Source: Notospermus geniculatus
Taxonomy: Eukaryota > Nemertea > Pilidiophora > Heteronemertea > Lineidae
Reading direction: 5' to 3'
Assembly: GCA_002633025.1 (NCBI GenBank)
Contig: NMRB01000091.1
Span: forward strand, 458,603 to 522,602
Length of the DNA stretch: 64,000 nucleotides
The position numbers and the translations under genes were made by a program. This document shows positions 37,501-49,439 of this stretch, one piece after another; positions within the stretch are counted from its first letter, which is position 1; every line of letters begins with the position of its first letter. Below the pieces are notes generated by a model. That model was not told the DNA's origin and searched no databases. It saw only the letters and a program-made list of their open reading frames with translations.

Positions 37501-40500
37501 TCACACCGGTCATCGTAAGCACCCAGCGGTACTCCACTTGACCTGAACGTGATAAGCATTAGTTGATCTCTGTAAGGATAGATGGCAGCACTGAGGCTAA
37601 ACGAGTTATTCCCAGCCAGACCCACCCTTCATATCAGAGGAGATACATCATCTCTTTGATCCCAGTTGGCAAGATTTCTTCAGGGCACAATTCTGGCTGA
37701 GGATAATTAGGGCAAGAACAGAAAATCTTGAAACACATGCCTACCTCCACAGCACTTCTGATGTCTGTCATCATACCCTTTTACTTGATCTCCTTTGCCA
37801 CAGCACTTGCCATGGCTCTTGGGGTTGGCCATATTCGTCAGGCTGTAATACTTAGATCTACCGGTACTGTCACGACTGAAACAGCACTTCTGTTCAGCTG
37901 AATTATAGGCGCCGACAGGGCCACAACATCCCATATCCGAGCTTTTGTTATACACAGCTTCATTGCAACAGCCTTGGATGCCCTTGATGTATTTTTCTGA
38001 AAAAGGGTAGGACGAGCTGTTAAAAGGAATCGATGACCAAAATTAAAGATCCAGGAAAACCCTCCCCATGTTTCCGTGTACTGGTACCGTAATAGAATAT
38101 GAAATGTCTCAAACACATGTCAGAAAAGTTGACCACAAACTTGACCTTCTTTGTGGCATTGTGGCTTTCTATTTGCTATACAGTAGAACTTGCATACAAC
38201 ATACTGATTGGGACCAGCAATTTCCGTCTGTTACATGCTAAGTCCGTTATATGCATATGGCCTATGCATTGCTAAAAGGGACTAGGACTTCAAGAATTGC
38301 TACGTTATAAACGAGTGTCCAGTTTATGCGAGGCTGTTACATGCGAGTTCTACTGTATTTCTAGCCGATACTTTATTAGCCAGTGAGGTTAACTCATGCA
38401 AGATCACAGATCTTTTCACTGCTGACAGCAACTGTGCCCATGACGTCTGACATTTCTGGTGGGTACTCATGCTTTGGACAACTTTTTCAGATGCCCATGC
38501 CTATCGGATAGAGCTAATGATGCCATACCTGGCACTCACACGACTATTCTACATTCATATTGGAGAGTTCAAGAGGTGACAACCTCACATTGTCAACCAC
38601 CAACTCAAGACATACCTGGCCCACAACACCCATAAATTTCGGGAACTAACGTTTCCTGGCCATTGTGACGACAGCAATTCCCGTCCGATACTGAATAGGA
38701 TTTTGTGCCACAGCATCGATGATTTTCGTTCGCTTCTTGGTGATAGCCCGATAAAACACCATTGCAGCACTTGGACAAACTGACGTGATATGTCTTGTCA
38801 CCACAAAGTTCTTGGCCCTTCGGAAGCACACGACTCTTGGAACAGTGTTCATACTGCTTGGTGTAAAGGACTCCATTGCAACAACTTCGAGCTAAAAGAA
38901 AGCAAGGTGAAGTTTTACAAAGTCTTGTGTCTGATCAGTTAGTTGTAGGAGTGAAAGCAACAACATAACATTCTGGATTATTTGAACTGGTACCAGTACC
39001 GTACTCCCATGGTTTAGGACTGCCTAAACAAAAGCTTATGTGGCGGAGTGAAAGGGGGCCCTTTTATCAGAGGTTTGTGCGTGTATATTTAGAGTAAAAA
39101 GTGCCAGTACTCAGTAGAAGCAAAAATAGACAAGAGACGATCCGTTTTTGGTAGAAGTAAGAAATGCTTAGTTTAACAATTCTATAATAATCAACTCTTC
39201 AATACCAGTATACATGTAGGTCTATACTGTAATGAGGAACCCGTACACTAATGTAACGACATGGTGCTGCGAGCGGTTCTACCGAAGTCTCTTTTTTCTA
39301 ATGTTATTTCCATTTATTTCTGGCGTGAAAATAAACCATTTGTGTCGGTCGCCCGACAGTAAAACTTACATCATCGTGTAGCAGATGAAATTTTCTTTTA
39401 ATCTCATTCCTTTTTTTCTTGAAATGAAGAGATACAATGGCAATAAAAGCAACGTCGATCTTTTTATGTCATTTTTCCTGTAGAAAACATGTACGCAACG
39501 TCAACGCCTAAAATGACGTCAATGACATTGTTTCGGTACAACCGCTCACAACGCCGACCTGTTGGGATAAACCGCAGGGCGGGTTCCCCATTGTAACATC
39601 TCTCAAAATCTCTTATATAGAGAGTAAAACTTACTGATGGTTTTACCATTCTCCAAGATGACTTTGGGGAAGACTTCACCTCCACAACAAACGTCACTTT
39701 TTGCATCAAATGATCGCTTGCCACAGCATTGTTCGTTACTCTTCGTTGTGTCTCGTTTGATAGCAATAGTATCGGTATCATCATCGCAGCAAATGTATTC
39801 AGATGTCTTGATCACTTGATCTGAAAAGATCAGAAATACCGGTACCATCCCTATTAGCAAGCCCATATGGGCCACACATGGGCCCCATATAGTTGAATAT
39901 ATGGGCCCCATGTGGGCATGCACCCAGGTCCCATATTTTTTTGCCCAGATACATATGGGGCCCATCTGGGAAATTATCCTAGCCATACTACCATATGGGC
40001 CCCACATGTAAAAATATGGGTCCCATATTTTTTTGCCCAGATACATATGGGGCCCATCTGGGAAATCATCCTAGCCATACTACCATATGCGCGTGGGCCC
40101 CACATGTATCTGGGCAAAAAATATGGGACCCATATGGTTCTTGGGTGCATAATCCTGTGGGGCCCATCTTTTCATTTAACCAATAGGCCTAGGCCTCGGC
40201 CTACAAGTCTAACCTGAAAGTCATGAAAGTATTTAAAAAAATTTCACTTTGCACTCTTCACTTAGCCACATTAGGACTCCTTTTCTAATCTTGAACTACC
40301 ATCAAAGGTTCATACAACTTCGTACCTCCGCAACATTTATGTGTTGATGGATGTTCGTCATCCTCAAGGTCTTTGATTGCCACCTCTGGACAGCAGATTT
40401 GCGTGCTGCTATTGTAGTGTTTCCAACCATTTACAAAGCAGGGTGGTGGCGTGGTTGGTGCTGAAAAAACAAAAAGTTCATACTATCACAAACATTCTCA

Positions 40501-43500
40501 ATAGGGCTAAGTAAAGTAATCATGCGCCAAGGTCACATGGGACTCTAAAGGAGTTCTTAAAGCCCCACTGTATTGAAGTTGAAAAACGCAAATCATCGCC
40601 GCGATTCTTGACGTCAGTGCACGACGTCAGCGTAGTGTAAAATGTACTGCGCTCCATCTGAATACATAATAGGGCTCTCTCTGCAGTTTTTTTCAATGTG
40701 TGCTGAAACCTATGCCTTGATTCTCTGAAGTACGCATCAGACAGGCATTTCGGGGACCTTCACAAGATATGAGACCTCTATGTGCTCTCTCCTAACATTT
40801 TGAAAATATCGTAAAATTCAATACAGTGGGGCTTTAACATGTTTAATGAAATCACCATGTCTATGGTTTGGGGTGGATTGTGAGGGCACCGTTGATGTTA
40901 TTATTGAAGTGAGTGTCATTTGCAAATGTGTTAGGGGCAGATATTAGGATACATAGGCCTATGTCATTTCGTCGATTTGCATGAATCTGGCTATTCTGGG
41001 CGTGGATACAGCAGAGGCCTACTTTTCGTGTGATCTCAAGCATGTCAAGAGGGAGCAGAGGTAAATTTTGCCTCATTCACGTCTCGCGAGATTTCTCGAG
41101 ACGTACACACTAGTCATTAGAATTTTTTTAAACCTCTGTCAGTGTCTGTTGGCCTAGGCCCTACTTCCATGCCCTAACAAACATGACAAAGATTTAGGTC
41201 TAGTGTCCTTCCTATACCGGTAGCTATGTGAAATTTCATTAAAATTGATTACAAGAAATGTACAGTACAGGCGGTGTATTACTGTACTCAGCCCCGCTGG
41301 ACAGCTGGACTGGCTGGAGGGCTCCAAAGCGGACGAAATAATTGGTTCTCCTGAGGATGGATTCCCGGCACCATTGGAATTAGTACAGCAATTCCACATC
41401 ACGACCCTCATTCGGTTTTTATTTGTCACTCAGTAGCATTTATTGGCTGTTTCGGCCATCAATCGTGATCTGAGTGCCTTCGGTGTTCAATATAACTTAT
41501 ACCTCTCAAATAAGGTAGCCCTGTATTGACAAAGAATGTCCAAAATCAAGAAAATTCTGTTTTATTTTTACTTTTTGCCAGAGGGGCGACATCAACGACG
41601 ATTTATTTTTGTAATCGGTACACTTCAGTGTTAGGTCCACAACTAACTACAGAGTGAGACCGTGTGACAAAAAATGGTAGTGCATAATAAAACCCTGTGA
41701 CGTGTAAATACTGGTTATAGTATCACAATGTAATTAAGGGTAGATAATTACAGTTTGACTTTTCTTTCGGAATCTAGCAGTTTAAGCACGTTTATTTTTA
41801 TCCTGATATTTATCGTGCCTAGCAGGTGTGTAAGGACACAAGTTTTAGGGAAGTTAAAAATCGGACATGCTCACTCGGTACACTACAGCTCATGAGCTTC
41901 AATCATGGCGGACAATCGAGCAGGTCTGTGAAAAAATGCCCCTTTTTTCACCTATTGCATGCTTGTCGTGGTCATTAACGAGCATCAGAGGCATCGACTG
42001 TCGACATAACGACATGCTTCAACGAATAGATCTTTATTTGTTAGTTTGTATAGCAGTAAGCTGTAAATATTGCAACATGAACGCAGTAGAATGAAACCAC
42101 ATCCGGCTTGGTGTAACAGTAAAGATTGTCCCCTTGTAAAAAATGTCCGCTCCTATTGTTCCATGGCGGGGTTAAGGTGCATGACTGTAGAAACTAATCA
42201 CCAGCGATGTAATGTTTGCAGGACAGTGCTGGCATGCCTGGTGATATTCTTTCCTTGTGCACCAGTCCATTTTATTTTGGTTTGATGAGATTCTGAATGC
42301 TCTACCGTAGGCCTAGCCCTAGGGCTAGGTAGGTAGGGCCTACCGGGTACCGGTAGGCAACGTGGTAGGCCTAGGCCTACACTGCCGCACAGTAGGCCTA
42401 TGAGGCCTGGTCTACCGTCCATGTCCATCTTCCATGACTTCCTTTTGCAGGCCTTGCTTGTCTCTGTCTGAGGTGAGTGAAAACTGCTCACCTGAGAACA
42501 ATTAATAGAAAACGCTAGGCCTATTGTTCTCAGGCGGGCAGTTTTTTTCGTTTGCCTCAAAACACAAGGCTTGACCTTGCACTTTCACAAGTGATTGGAG
42601 AGCAAGCAAAGAGTCTAACTTTCATCATTTTACATGTATCTGTCTCACCATTGCAAAGCATAGGTAAATGGAATTCCATTGAAAGCACTACAGGACTCAC
42701 CATCAGCAGCACAATTCTTACCTTGGTTATTTGATTTAGCTGCACTTAGTAAGAACATGCAGATGAATTTGAAACCAAGGGTAAGATTCAGCACTTTCAT
42801 TTTTCAAGTAAAGTCCTCAGAGATGAAGTCATGTAAACTGTTAGTAATCCTCTCCATCTCAAATGCTAAATGAAAATGTGCTCTCAACTGTCAGTGTCAG
42901 GCCTTTTATAGTTTTAAGTCAGCTTCTACATGTGATGTCACAAGCGGGGCATTCTATTTTACCCAGGGGAATTCCCTTGTAGTGACCACATTTCGCAATC
43001 TGTGCAAGGCCCAAGGATTAAACTGAGTTCAACTCAACTTGTTGGTGTTGTTATGGACTGACACCTATGGACAGCCTCTTGAATGAATTACAAAAACTTT
43101 TGATTTTTTTGTCATCTTCCCCTATTTCACCAGTGCCATTCTGGTACAAAAGGTGCACTGCAAGTAATTGAAAGCTTACCTGCTTCCACCCCCCTTGAAT
43201 ATCCTACATATATCAAAACAATGAAGCAAATAATTTGACACTTGAATTGATAAAAGTTCCCTATCAAGATTCCTTGGTTGGTTATCCCTTGAGCTATCTT
43301 CATCTTCCTGCCCTGAAGTCAAGCTAATATATCCTTGTCCTCTTATTGTCTTATTCTCAATCAATCTTGTCCAAGAAAAATGTCCTGTCACTTTCAGTTG
43401 TTGCGAACGAATGATCTGTTTGCAAAGGGGGAGGGGAGTTGTATTTTTATAATGAATTTGGAGCCACTTTTTTTCAGTTTCGGTTTCAATGATCTGAATC

Positions 43501-46500
43501 AGGTCTGGTTGTTACTGCAGTTGCGTAATTCCGGTAGTTTTTGTAAAATTTCCAATCGTGGTCATCATTATAATCATTGGTCATTGCTCTGGGCCTGATG
43601 TGGCCAAGAACCAGGATCAGAACCTAAATGTGACTCATCATACCAAAAATAAATGAGCGAGCGTCACAACTTACAAGGCCTACGTTAGTGCCTGGTTTCA
43701 GTTCCACCTGTTGCACTAATCATTGGTTTCCCCACCACAAAACTTGCCAGACATGCCAGAGAGAGAGGGAGTGGGCAGGATAAAAACAACAATTTTCATC
43801 TGGACATTTTGAGTGAAAAACCCTGTCCTAAAGTGCTGTCAAATTGTGTGGAACTTACTATCACTGAATTGTGATAGAAAGGCCAACTCTAGGTTTTGTT
43901 CTGGCTCCTGTTTCCTTCTACAGAATGATTCTGTAGACACTGGGGCCCATAGTTTCAATACTGTTTTAACGCTAAAATAAAAAGATAAACCAATGTTTTT
44001 AGGAAAAATCGTATTTTCGAAGTTGTTTTAGTTTTAGAATGCTCCGACAAAAACGCATGTTTATTTTCATATTTTCCAAGGTTTTTAACACTAAAAAAAC
44101 ATATTTTAAATCTCCCTTAAAAAGCGTTTTAGCTAGAGCAAGGTAAGGGCATGTCTAACTTCCTGTTAGCTTGTCTTGTCACAGTGCCAGACACAGTTTT
44201 GATGCTAAAATGCATTTTATTATAGCCCTTGCAGGCCTACGGCACTGCCACAAGAAATTGATCATCCCCACGTGTAACACCTAAGTGGTGTTTACGCAAT
44301 ACATCTTTCCCATGAACCAAGTTAGTTCAAACACATTTTTACATTAAAACGCTGCCTGAAACAATGTTTCATGAAGAGCAGAATTTTATCTTGAAGCACT
44401 TTTGAAAAATATAAAAATGCTTCTTATGTTAGAACAGATTTTTAGCTCACCCATGAGCTTTATAGTCGTCGGTCAGCGTCCGTCGTCGTCCGTTAGCAGG
44501 GCATGTTTCGTAACCGCTGAAGCTATTGATCTGAAACTTGGTACATATACCCCTACTGTAGGTCAGATGAATTATGACACCAAGTTTCGGTCCGATTCGA
44601 TTCTTGGTTTGGCCTCCAGGTGGCCAAAACCAAAAACACAAAAAGTGCAATAACTCCTGAACTAATGACTGGATCATCTCAAAATGTAACATATGTAACG
44701 GGTTTTTGATTTGACCTACATGTACTTTTCAAGGTCACAGAGGTAAAAGTTCGACAAAAGTAACGAACCTGCCACAGTTCTTAATTATTTCACCGAGAGT
44801 CTCTTGCATAAACGTGTACTATTAGAGGGGTACCTTCAAAAATGCTGAGTTTCGGCCCGATCGGACATCCAATATGGCCGCCAGGTGGCGTTACCTGAAT
44901 TTGAAAATCATCCAAGTGCTAAAACTCAGGAACAGCTTGACCCAGAGTGCTCCAACTTGATATTTACCTCCCTCTTGATGACCTTTACAAGCACATAAAA
45001 TTTCGGCCTGATTAAACTTCCAATATGGCCGCCAGGTGGCGTAACCCGAAAATCATCAAATGTGCTACATGTATAACTCAGGAACGACTTGACCCAGAGC
45101 GCTCAAATGTGCTATGTGGCTCCCTCTAGATGACCTTTATGTGCATGTGAAGTTTTGGCCCGATCGGACATCCAATATAGCCGCCAGATGGCATAACCCC
45201 AAAATCATTGAAGTCCTGCAATTGCACCTTGGGAATGACTTGACCCAGATTGCTCAAACTGACATGCACCTCTGTCATTACACTATGACTATTATGTTCA
45301 AACGGGTGAGCACATGGTCCATGGACCATTTCATTGTTAAACAGGCTTCGGATAAAGCAGCTTTGAAAATATATACATAGGCCCATATTTTCAAAGCCAT
45401 TTTATGTGAAACCTGTTTTAACAAAAATCTGTTCCAACTTTAGAAGCGTTTTAAATCCATGCTTTCAAAAGTGCTACACTGTACATGTAGATAAAACGCT
45501 ACACCTGGTATTTACTGAAACATTGTTTCAGCCAGCATTTTAAACGTTAAATATAAAACGTGTTTCAACATGGTTAGTGGGAAACATGTATTGCATAGCA
45601 TCACTATAATATGTGGTACAGTGGGAGTGATTAATTTCTTGCAGTAGTGCCATACATGTAGTTCTGTAAGTGCTAGACTAAAATGCATTTTAGCTTTACA
45701 ACTTCGAAAATATGGGTCTTGGAGTCTGTTGCTATGACAAAAGAAGCCAACAAAGTTAGACATGCCCTACCTCTCTAGCTAGAATGCTTTTTAAAAGGGA
45801 GATTTAAAATACATTTTAACGTTAAAACCCTTTGGAAAAAGTAATGTGTTTTTGTTAGAGTGTTCTTGAACTAAAACAACTTTAAAAAATATGAATTTTG
45901 TTTATCTTTTTAAAATACATTATTTTTAGTGTTAAAACAACTTTGAAAATATGGGCCTGGGTGATTTACAAAATGTATACGTTTTGTAAATCACCAGTGT
46001 CTACAGAATCAGTAAAAGCCAGGTTAGAGTTCATGGCTCTGTACTTATCTTGTTTTAAATTACCTTTACATTTATGTAGCTCACTGCTAAATTCTAAGGT
46101 GTGGAATTCTAACTGCTGCTGTTGTAAAGCCCCTCTGTGTTGAATTTTCCATTATTTTCAAAGTATTAGGATGCAGGTTGAGGTACTGTAGAGGTCTCAT
46201 GAAGGTCCCAAAAATGCTTGCCTGATATGTGTTCAAAGAATCAAGCTCTACATGTATATTTCAGCACACATAAAAAAAACAGCAGGCACCTCTGTTATTC
46301 AGATAGAGCACAGTATACCGTATTTTTCGGACTATAAGGCGCGGCTTTTTTTCATGAAGAAGGGTCTAAAATTGGGGGTGCGCCTTATAGGGTGGTGCGC
46401 CTTATCCGCAGATAGTCCGAAAATTTGATCAGGAAGTGTCACAACAAGCTAATNAGATTTGAATGGAATGCTGTGGTAAGGATTATGGTCAATATCAGTG

Positions 46501-47772
46501 ATCAGTGGTTTGTTGGTGTTGCGTAAGGTCATAAAAGGGAATACTTGAATTTGACGTCCCACTGATCACTTAGGCCTACCCATATGTCACGGTCGATTAT
46601 GCATGTTGTAACTGATATTGACCATAATCTTTACCACAGCATTCCATTCAAATGTCACAGGCCTAGATGTGCTGTTCTGTTCTCCCCCCAGTTAAATAGG
46701 GGTCCAGAAATGAAGAAAATCACACATTTTATGCAAATATTTCAGCAAAACCAATATGGGCCCGTGTTCCCGAAGCCGTCGTTAGGTTAACGATGTCATT
46801 AAAACTGGAAAAATGCATAGCGTAACGCCATCGTTAACCTACATGTAACGACGGCTTCGGGAACATGAGCCATGTTTAGTACTGATTTTGCGATGAATGA
46901 TAAATAATACCATTACTCTCCCAGTAGAACAGATATTAGGGAATAATTTCACTGTTTTCATGCTGATTTCGGACATTTTGCAAATGCTCTTTGTTTTCCT
47001 AATTAATGAATTTTATGTCACATTTTTCTTTCATGATTATCTAGTTCACATTATGAAATATTATACCTGAAGTTATCATGAAAATCAAACAACTGCAACA
47101 TAATGAAAAATTAGTTGGGAAAATGGTTCCGAAAGTGAACAGCCCCTTTCACTCATACGTAGACAAATGGCCACTGAGCATAAAAATAACAAAACTGTCC
47201 TAAAAATTGTTTTCTATTTTTTTTGGCAAAAACCCCTCGACCCCTAAAAGACCACCCCCTATTTCCATCCTAAAAGCACCCTTATCCAACTATTAAGAAC
47301 ACAATAAAACTTCACCAAACTCACTGCAATAGACCCAGCAGTCTTAGTAATCTTAGAAAATTCAAACGGGCTGCAAAAGACAACTTTTTATATTTTTCAA
47401 TATTTTTGCCCCTTGACCCCCAATTTAGCCCCCTTCCACCCCCCAGAAAATCTTTGACCCTCACCCTACCCCCAAGTGAGTACCGGGTATTAGTTTCCAG
47501 TAAGCCACCTATCGTGTTTTTAACTCAGCCATTTAATCGTGGTTCGCCCAGTGCGTGTAATAATGAAAAATACTTTAGCTATGAGGTGCTGCACGTCATA
47601 CGCAGCGAAAGGGTCAAAAGTAAATCGGAACCACCACCTCTGTTGTCAACAAAGTTGTGGTTATGAGATGTCGCTTACCTTCTGCAGTAAGGCTTCTTAC
47701 TGCACCTAAGCTGATAGCCACCAGTCCAAACAGAACTGCAGGTATTACTGTATCCATGCACGTCATGGTCAT
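34185..47772 (-). CDS. Secreted galaxin-repeat protein with C-terminal NTR-like domain
   Basis: Exons: 47772-47679, 40460-40326, 39820-39635, 38891-38616, 37996-37745, 37191-37001, 36474-36239, 35370-34835, 34531-34185. All are GT/AG and phase-consistent (mostly phase 1), giving 750 residues plus TAG. Exon 1 encodes a signal peptide with core VIPAVLFGLVAISLGAV, and an in-frame TGA lies just upstream. Exons 2-8 encode 25 Cys-Cys pairs in galaxin spacing, for example AYNSAEQKCC, KGYDDRHQKCCGG, KSYSVSDGNCC and DRQEKCGGTF. The last exon resembles a netrin/NTR domain. Galaxins are extracellular matrix proteins known from corals and other invertebrates; a role here is not shown. The 34835 donor can also join exon 28655 in phase, so this may be one gene with two 3' ends. 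Confidence 0.85.
38179..38357. mobile_element. Repeat with inverted TACAGTAGAACT ends
   Basis: TACAGTAGAACTTGCAT at the left is inverted as ATGCGAGTTCTACTGTA at the right. An internal block (ACGTACTGATTGGGACC-like, GTTATATGCATATGGCC) recurs at 53065-53175 in a MED6 intron. Confidence 0.65.
39861..40170. repeat. ATATGGGCCC-rich direct and inverted repeats
   Basis: The phrase TTTTTTGCCCAGATACATAT with GGGGCCCATCTGGGAAAT follows twice as a ~90-bp direct repeat, and also occurs inverted (ATGTATCTGGGCAAAAAATA). The words ATATGGGCCC and GGGCCCCATAT dominate. It sits in a galaxin intron. Confidence 0.7.
41082..41091. promoter_or_regulatory. TCTCGCGAGA palindrome
   Basis: A perfect 10-bp TCTCGCGAGA, known in vertebrates as a strong CpG-promoter element (BANP-bound) of housekeeping genes. 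Here it lies about 0.8 kb upstream of the candidate MED6 first exon. A single occurrence in 64 kb is suggestive but not proof of function. Confidence 0.35.
41905..41923 (+). CDS. MED6: Candidate first coding exon of MED6
   Basis: ATGGCGGACAATCGAGCAG followed by GTCTGT encodes MADNRA plus one base. Joined to the exon at 52159 the junction makes GAA, so the start reads [14 protein letters not shown], similar in form and length to MED6 N-termini. The donor is weak and the intron would be 10.2 kb, containing the galaxin first exon on the other strand. Shorter alternatives between 47.8 and 52.1 kb were sought and none fitted the phase. Confidence 0.4.
43931..46007. repeat. 2-kb inverted repeat with ~0.5-kb arms
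   Basis: The left arm (about 43931-44425) and right arm (about 45380-46007) are imperfect inverses over hundreds of bases. Shared blocks include CTGTAGACACTGG/CCAGTGTCTACAG, GAAACATTGTTTCA, AAAATGCATTTTA, and CTAACTT...CTAGCTA with its inverse. Arms are A/T-rich. The spacer (44438-45300) is a dispersed repeat also found at 52697. A small hairpin (about 45961-45994) interrupts the right arm. Confidence 0.75.
44438..45300 (+). repeat. Dispersed repeat beginning TTTTAGCTCACC, long copy
   Basis: It starts with AGCTCACCCATGAGCTTTAT and GTCCGTCGTCG, then CTATTGATCTGAAACTTGGT and CCAAGTTTCGGTCCGATTCG. Three sub-repeats of the CATCCAATATGGCCGCCAGG type follow. A shorter copy is at 52697-52993. No convincing frame, so class is unassigned. 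Confidence 0.7.
46317..46425. mobile_element. MITE with ACCGTATTTTTCGGACTAT terminus
   Basis: The left end, with TTTTCGGACTATAAGGCGC, is inverted at the right end (GCGCCTTAT..ATAGTCCGAAAAT). This sequence is recognisable as a MITE type widespread in animal genomes. Confidence 0.8.
46457..46653. mobile_element. Foldback with 43-bp arms beside a single-N join
   Basis: The arm at 46457-46499 (ATTTGAATGGAATGCTGTGG...) is inverted almost perfectly at 46611-46653. N46454 sits 3 bases from the left arm, so the hairpin may have disturbed assembly. Confidence 0.75.
46759..46871. mobile_element. 113-bp hairpin element
   Basis: GGCCCGTGTTCCCGAAGCC with CGTCGTTAGGTTAACGATG is inverted at the right end (GTTAACCT...GGCTTCGGGAACATGAGCC). 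Confidence 0.75.
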
Positions 47773-47873
47773 TCACTTCGTTGTTTTCCAATCTTATTGA
47801 CAGAAGAAATCTCTTTGTATCTTTATCTTAGGAGAGACAAACACAGAATGACTTAATACCACGTTTTCGGTAG

Positions 47874-47880
47874 TTATATA
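47874..47880 (-). promoter_or_regulatory. TATA box upstream of the galaxin-NTR gene
   Basis: The minus strand reads GAGTATATAACTACC, about 100 bp before the first ATG (47772). Transcription would start near 47845, giving a leader of about 70 bases. A TATA box suits a tissue-specific secreted-protein gene; inference from position only. Confidence 0.5.
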
Positions 47881-48690
47881 CTCGAAGACCCCAACACCCA
47901 GAGATGTCATTGATGATTACACCATGTGACTCTCCAACAAGGCTTCTGTTTTAAATTCTGGGAAATGGGGGATTCCACATTCTATAAATAACATTCTCTG
48001 TCAGTACAGTGATTTCTACTGTCCTATTGGTTGAACAGACCTTCAAATATGAATATGTTAATTCATTCATGTAAATGATTGAGTGACACGACTGATCTAT
48101 CAAATGAGGCCAATAAGCCTTCTCTTTTTAACTCGGACCATTTTTCGATACCTATAAATAATCTTTCATTTTCTTAATGCAGCCATAATATTTTTTTCTA
48201 TCTACATTGAATTGGGAGGAGGTGAAGTGTTTGATAAAAACATCACATTATAATCTCTGTTTATGTGTTTGGGTGAATGCCAATATACAATGTATGTAAT
48301 GTAGGAGGAAACAGGATCTCCTACATGTACAAATGCAGGCAATTGGAAGATGTCCAACCTTTGTTAAACCTGCAAACTCCAGCCATGATAAGCTGAGCCT
48401 TTCTACCTATGCATCATTCTGACACTGACAGTTCTTTTTTGTCTTATATGAACTTTTTACATTTAGGTAACTTTTAATCTCAAATATGGGGACTGGTCAT
48501 TTCAGGGTGAAGAAGGTTTTCTGTTTGCTTCAAAGTAAGAATTTCAGCAGTTCTTTACAGGGTGTCTCAGGAATAAACTGTCTCCAGAAGAAGAAAAGAC
48601 ATGCTGTTTGGAACTCATTCATGTCATTGTTCTGAAGGAGATTTTGTAGACGCCCTGTATGTTATGCTGTTTCAAGTCCTACGATGTGGT

Positions 48691-48975
48691 TAATCCAATA
48701 GACCCGCCTGTTTTTTTTGCACTTTCCATCTGTAACTTTTACCGCCATGAAATGCCACTGCATTTTAAAAGCTGAATAGAGACCAGTATAATGAATCAAG
48801 GCGGTTTATGGCGGTATCGGCATCTTGAGACATGGCGGATTGTGGCGCTCCCAGCGGTACCGTAATTGGTGATTTTCATTTCTACATTAGAGGTGATGGG
48901 GATTTTTGTCAAAAAGTGGGCGTGGTCTTCTAGGCGGCTCATGTCATGGCAGGGCGGCATGGGGTCTATTGGGTT
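48691..48975. mobile_element. 285-bp MITE, CCAATAGACCC family, copy 1
   Basis: TAATCCAATAGACCC and GGGTCTATTGGGTTA are inverted termini with one mismatch. The interior contains GGCGGTTTATGGCGGTAT and AAAAAGTGGGCGTGGTCTTC. An inverted copy lies at about 55675-55970 in a MED6 intron. Confidence 0.75.
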
Positions 48976-49170
48976 AAAGTAAGGCCGCGCACATTGCAAG
49001 CATTGGCGTCTACAAACTGAGAGCATGAGCAGCGCTGATCACTCTGTTTGTACACGTTAATGCTTCCAGAGTGTTCCAAGATTTTCGCCACATCGCTTGG
49101 CGAAATTGTATTTGCCTCACTTCGCCATTTCGCTTGCAGTGTGCATGCGGCCTAAGTCACTGACTTGAGT

Positions 49171-49439
49171 CAGGGTCGGGTCCAGGGTCGACAGAAATGG
49201 GGGGCGTAGTAGCTCACCGAAGGTGGTGAGCACTGAGAGTGCGAAGCCTAAACGGGGTCTCCCCCCCCCCCCCCCCNCCCCCGAAAAAATTGACCAAAAT
49301 TGAGTTGCTTTTAGATGCATTTTCCTGGCATCTGAGAGCAAAATACTCTAATTTTTTATATGATTAAATAGTTGTTGCTGAAAAAATCATTGCTCTGCCA
49401 AAAACAGGGGGGGGTGTACGCCCCCCGAATCCGACCCTG
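49171..49439. mobile_element. GGATCC-family MITE with C-run and single N
   Basis: CAGGGTCGGGTCCAGG at the left pairs with CGAATCCGACCCTG at the right. It shares the block TTTTAGATGCATTTTCCTGG with elements at 5619 and 14241. N49277 lies within a poly-C run and probably marks a homopolymer error. Confidence 0.7.

Larger units (their letters stand above)
40461..47678. other. Galaxin intron 1, holding MED6-side candidates and large foldbacks
   Basis: This 7.2-kb intron contains the TCTCGCGAGA palindrome (41082-41091), the candidate MED6 first exon (41905-41923), an AGGCCTA-rich patch (42305-42410), the giant inverted repeat (43931-46007), and foldbacks at 46317-46425, 46457-46653 and 46759-46871. 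No other coding exon was recognised. Confidence 0.5.

Noticed and set aside
37413-37625. 70-codon minus-strand frame between galaxin exons
   Set aside because: Skipping it gives a perfect phase join (37745 to 37191, KCCGG|QLIPN). It lacks the galaxin pattern.
41154-41436. Possible exon (63 plus-strand and 91 minus-strand codons)
   Set aside because: The composition is slightly exon-like, but there is no family match and no consistent splice borders.
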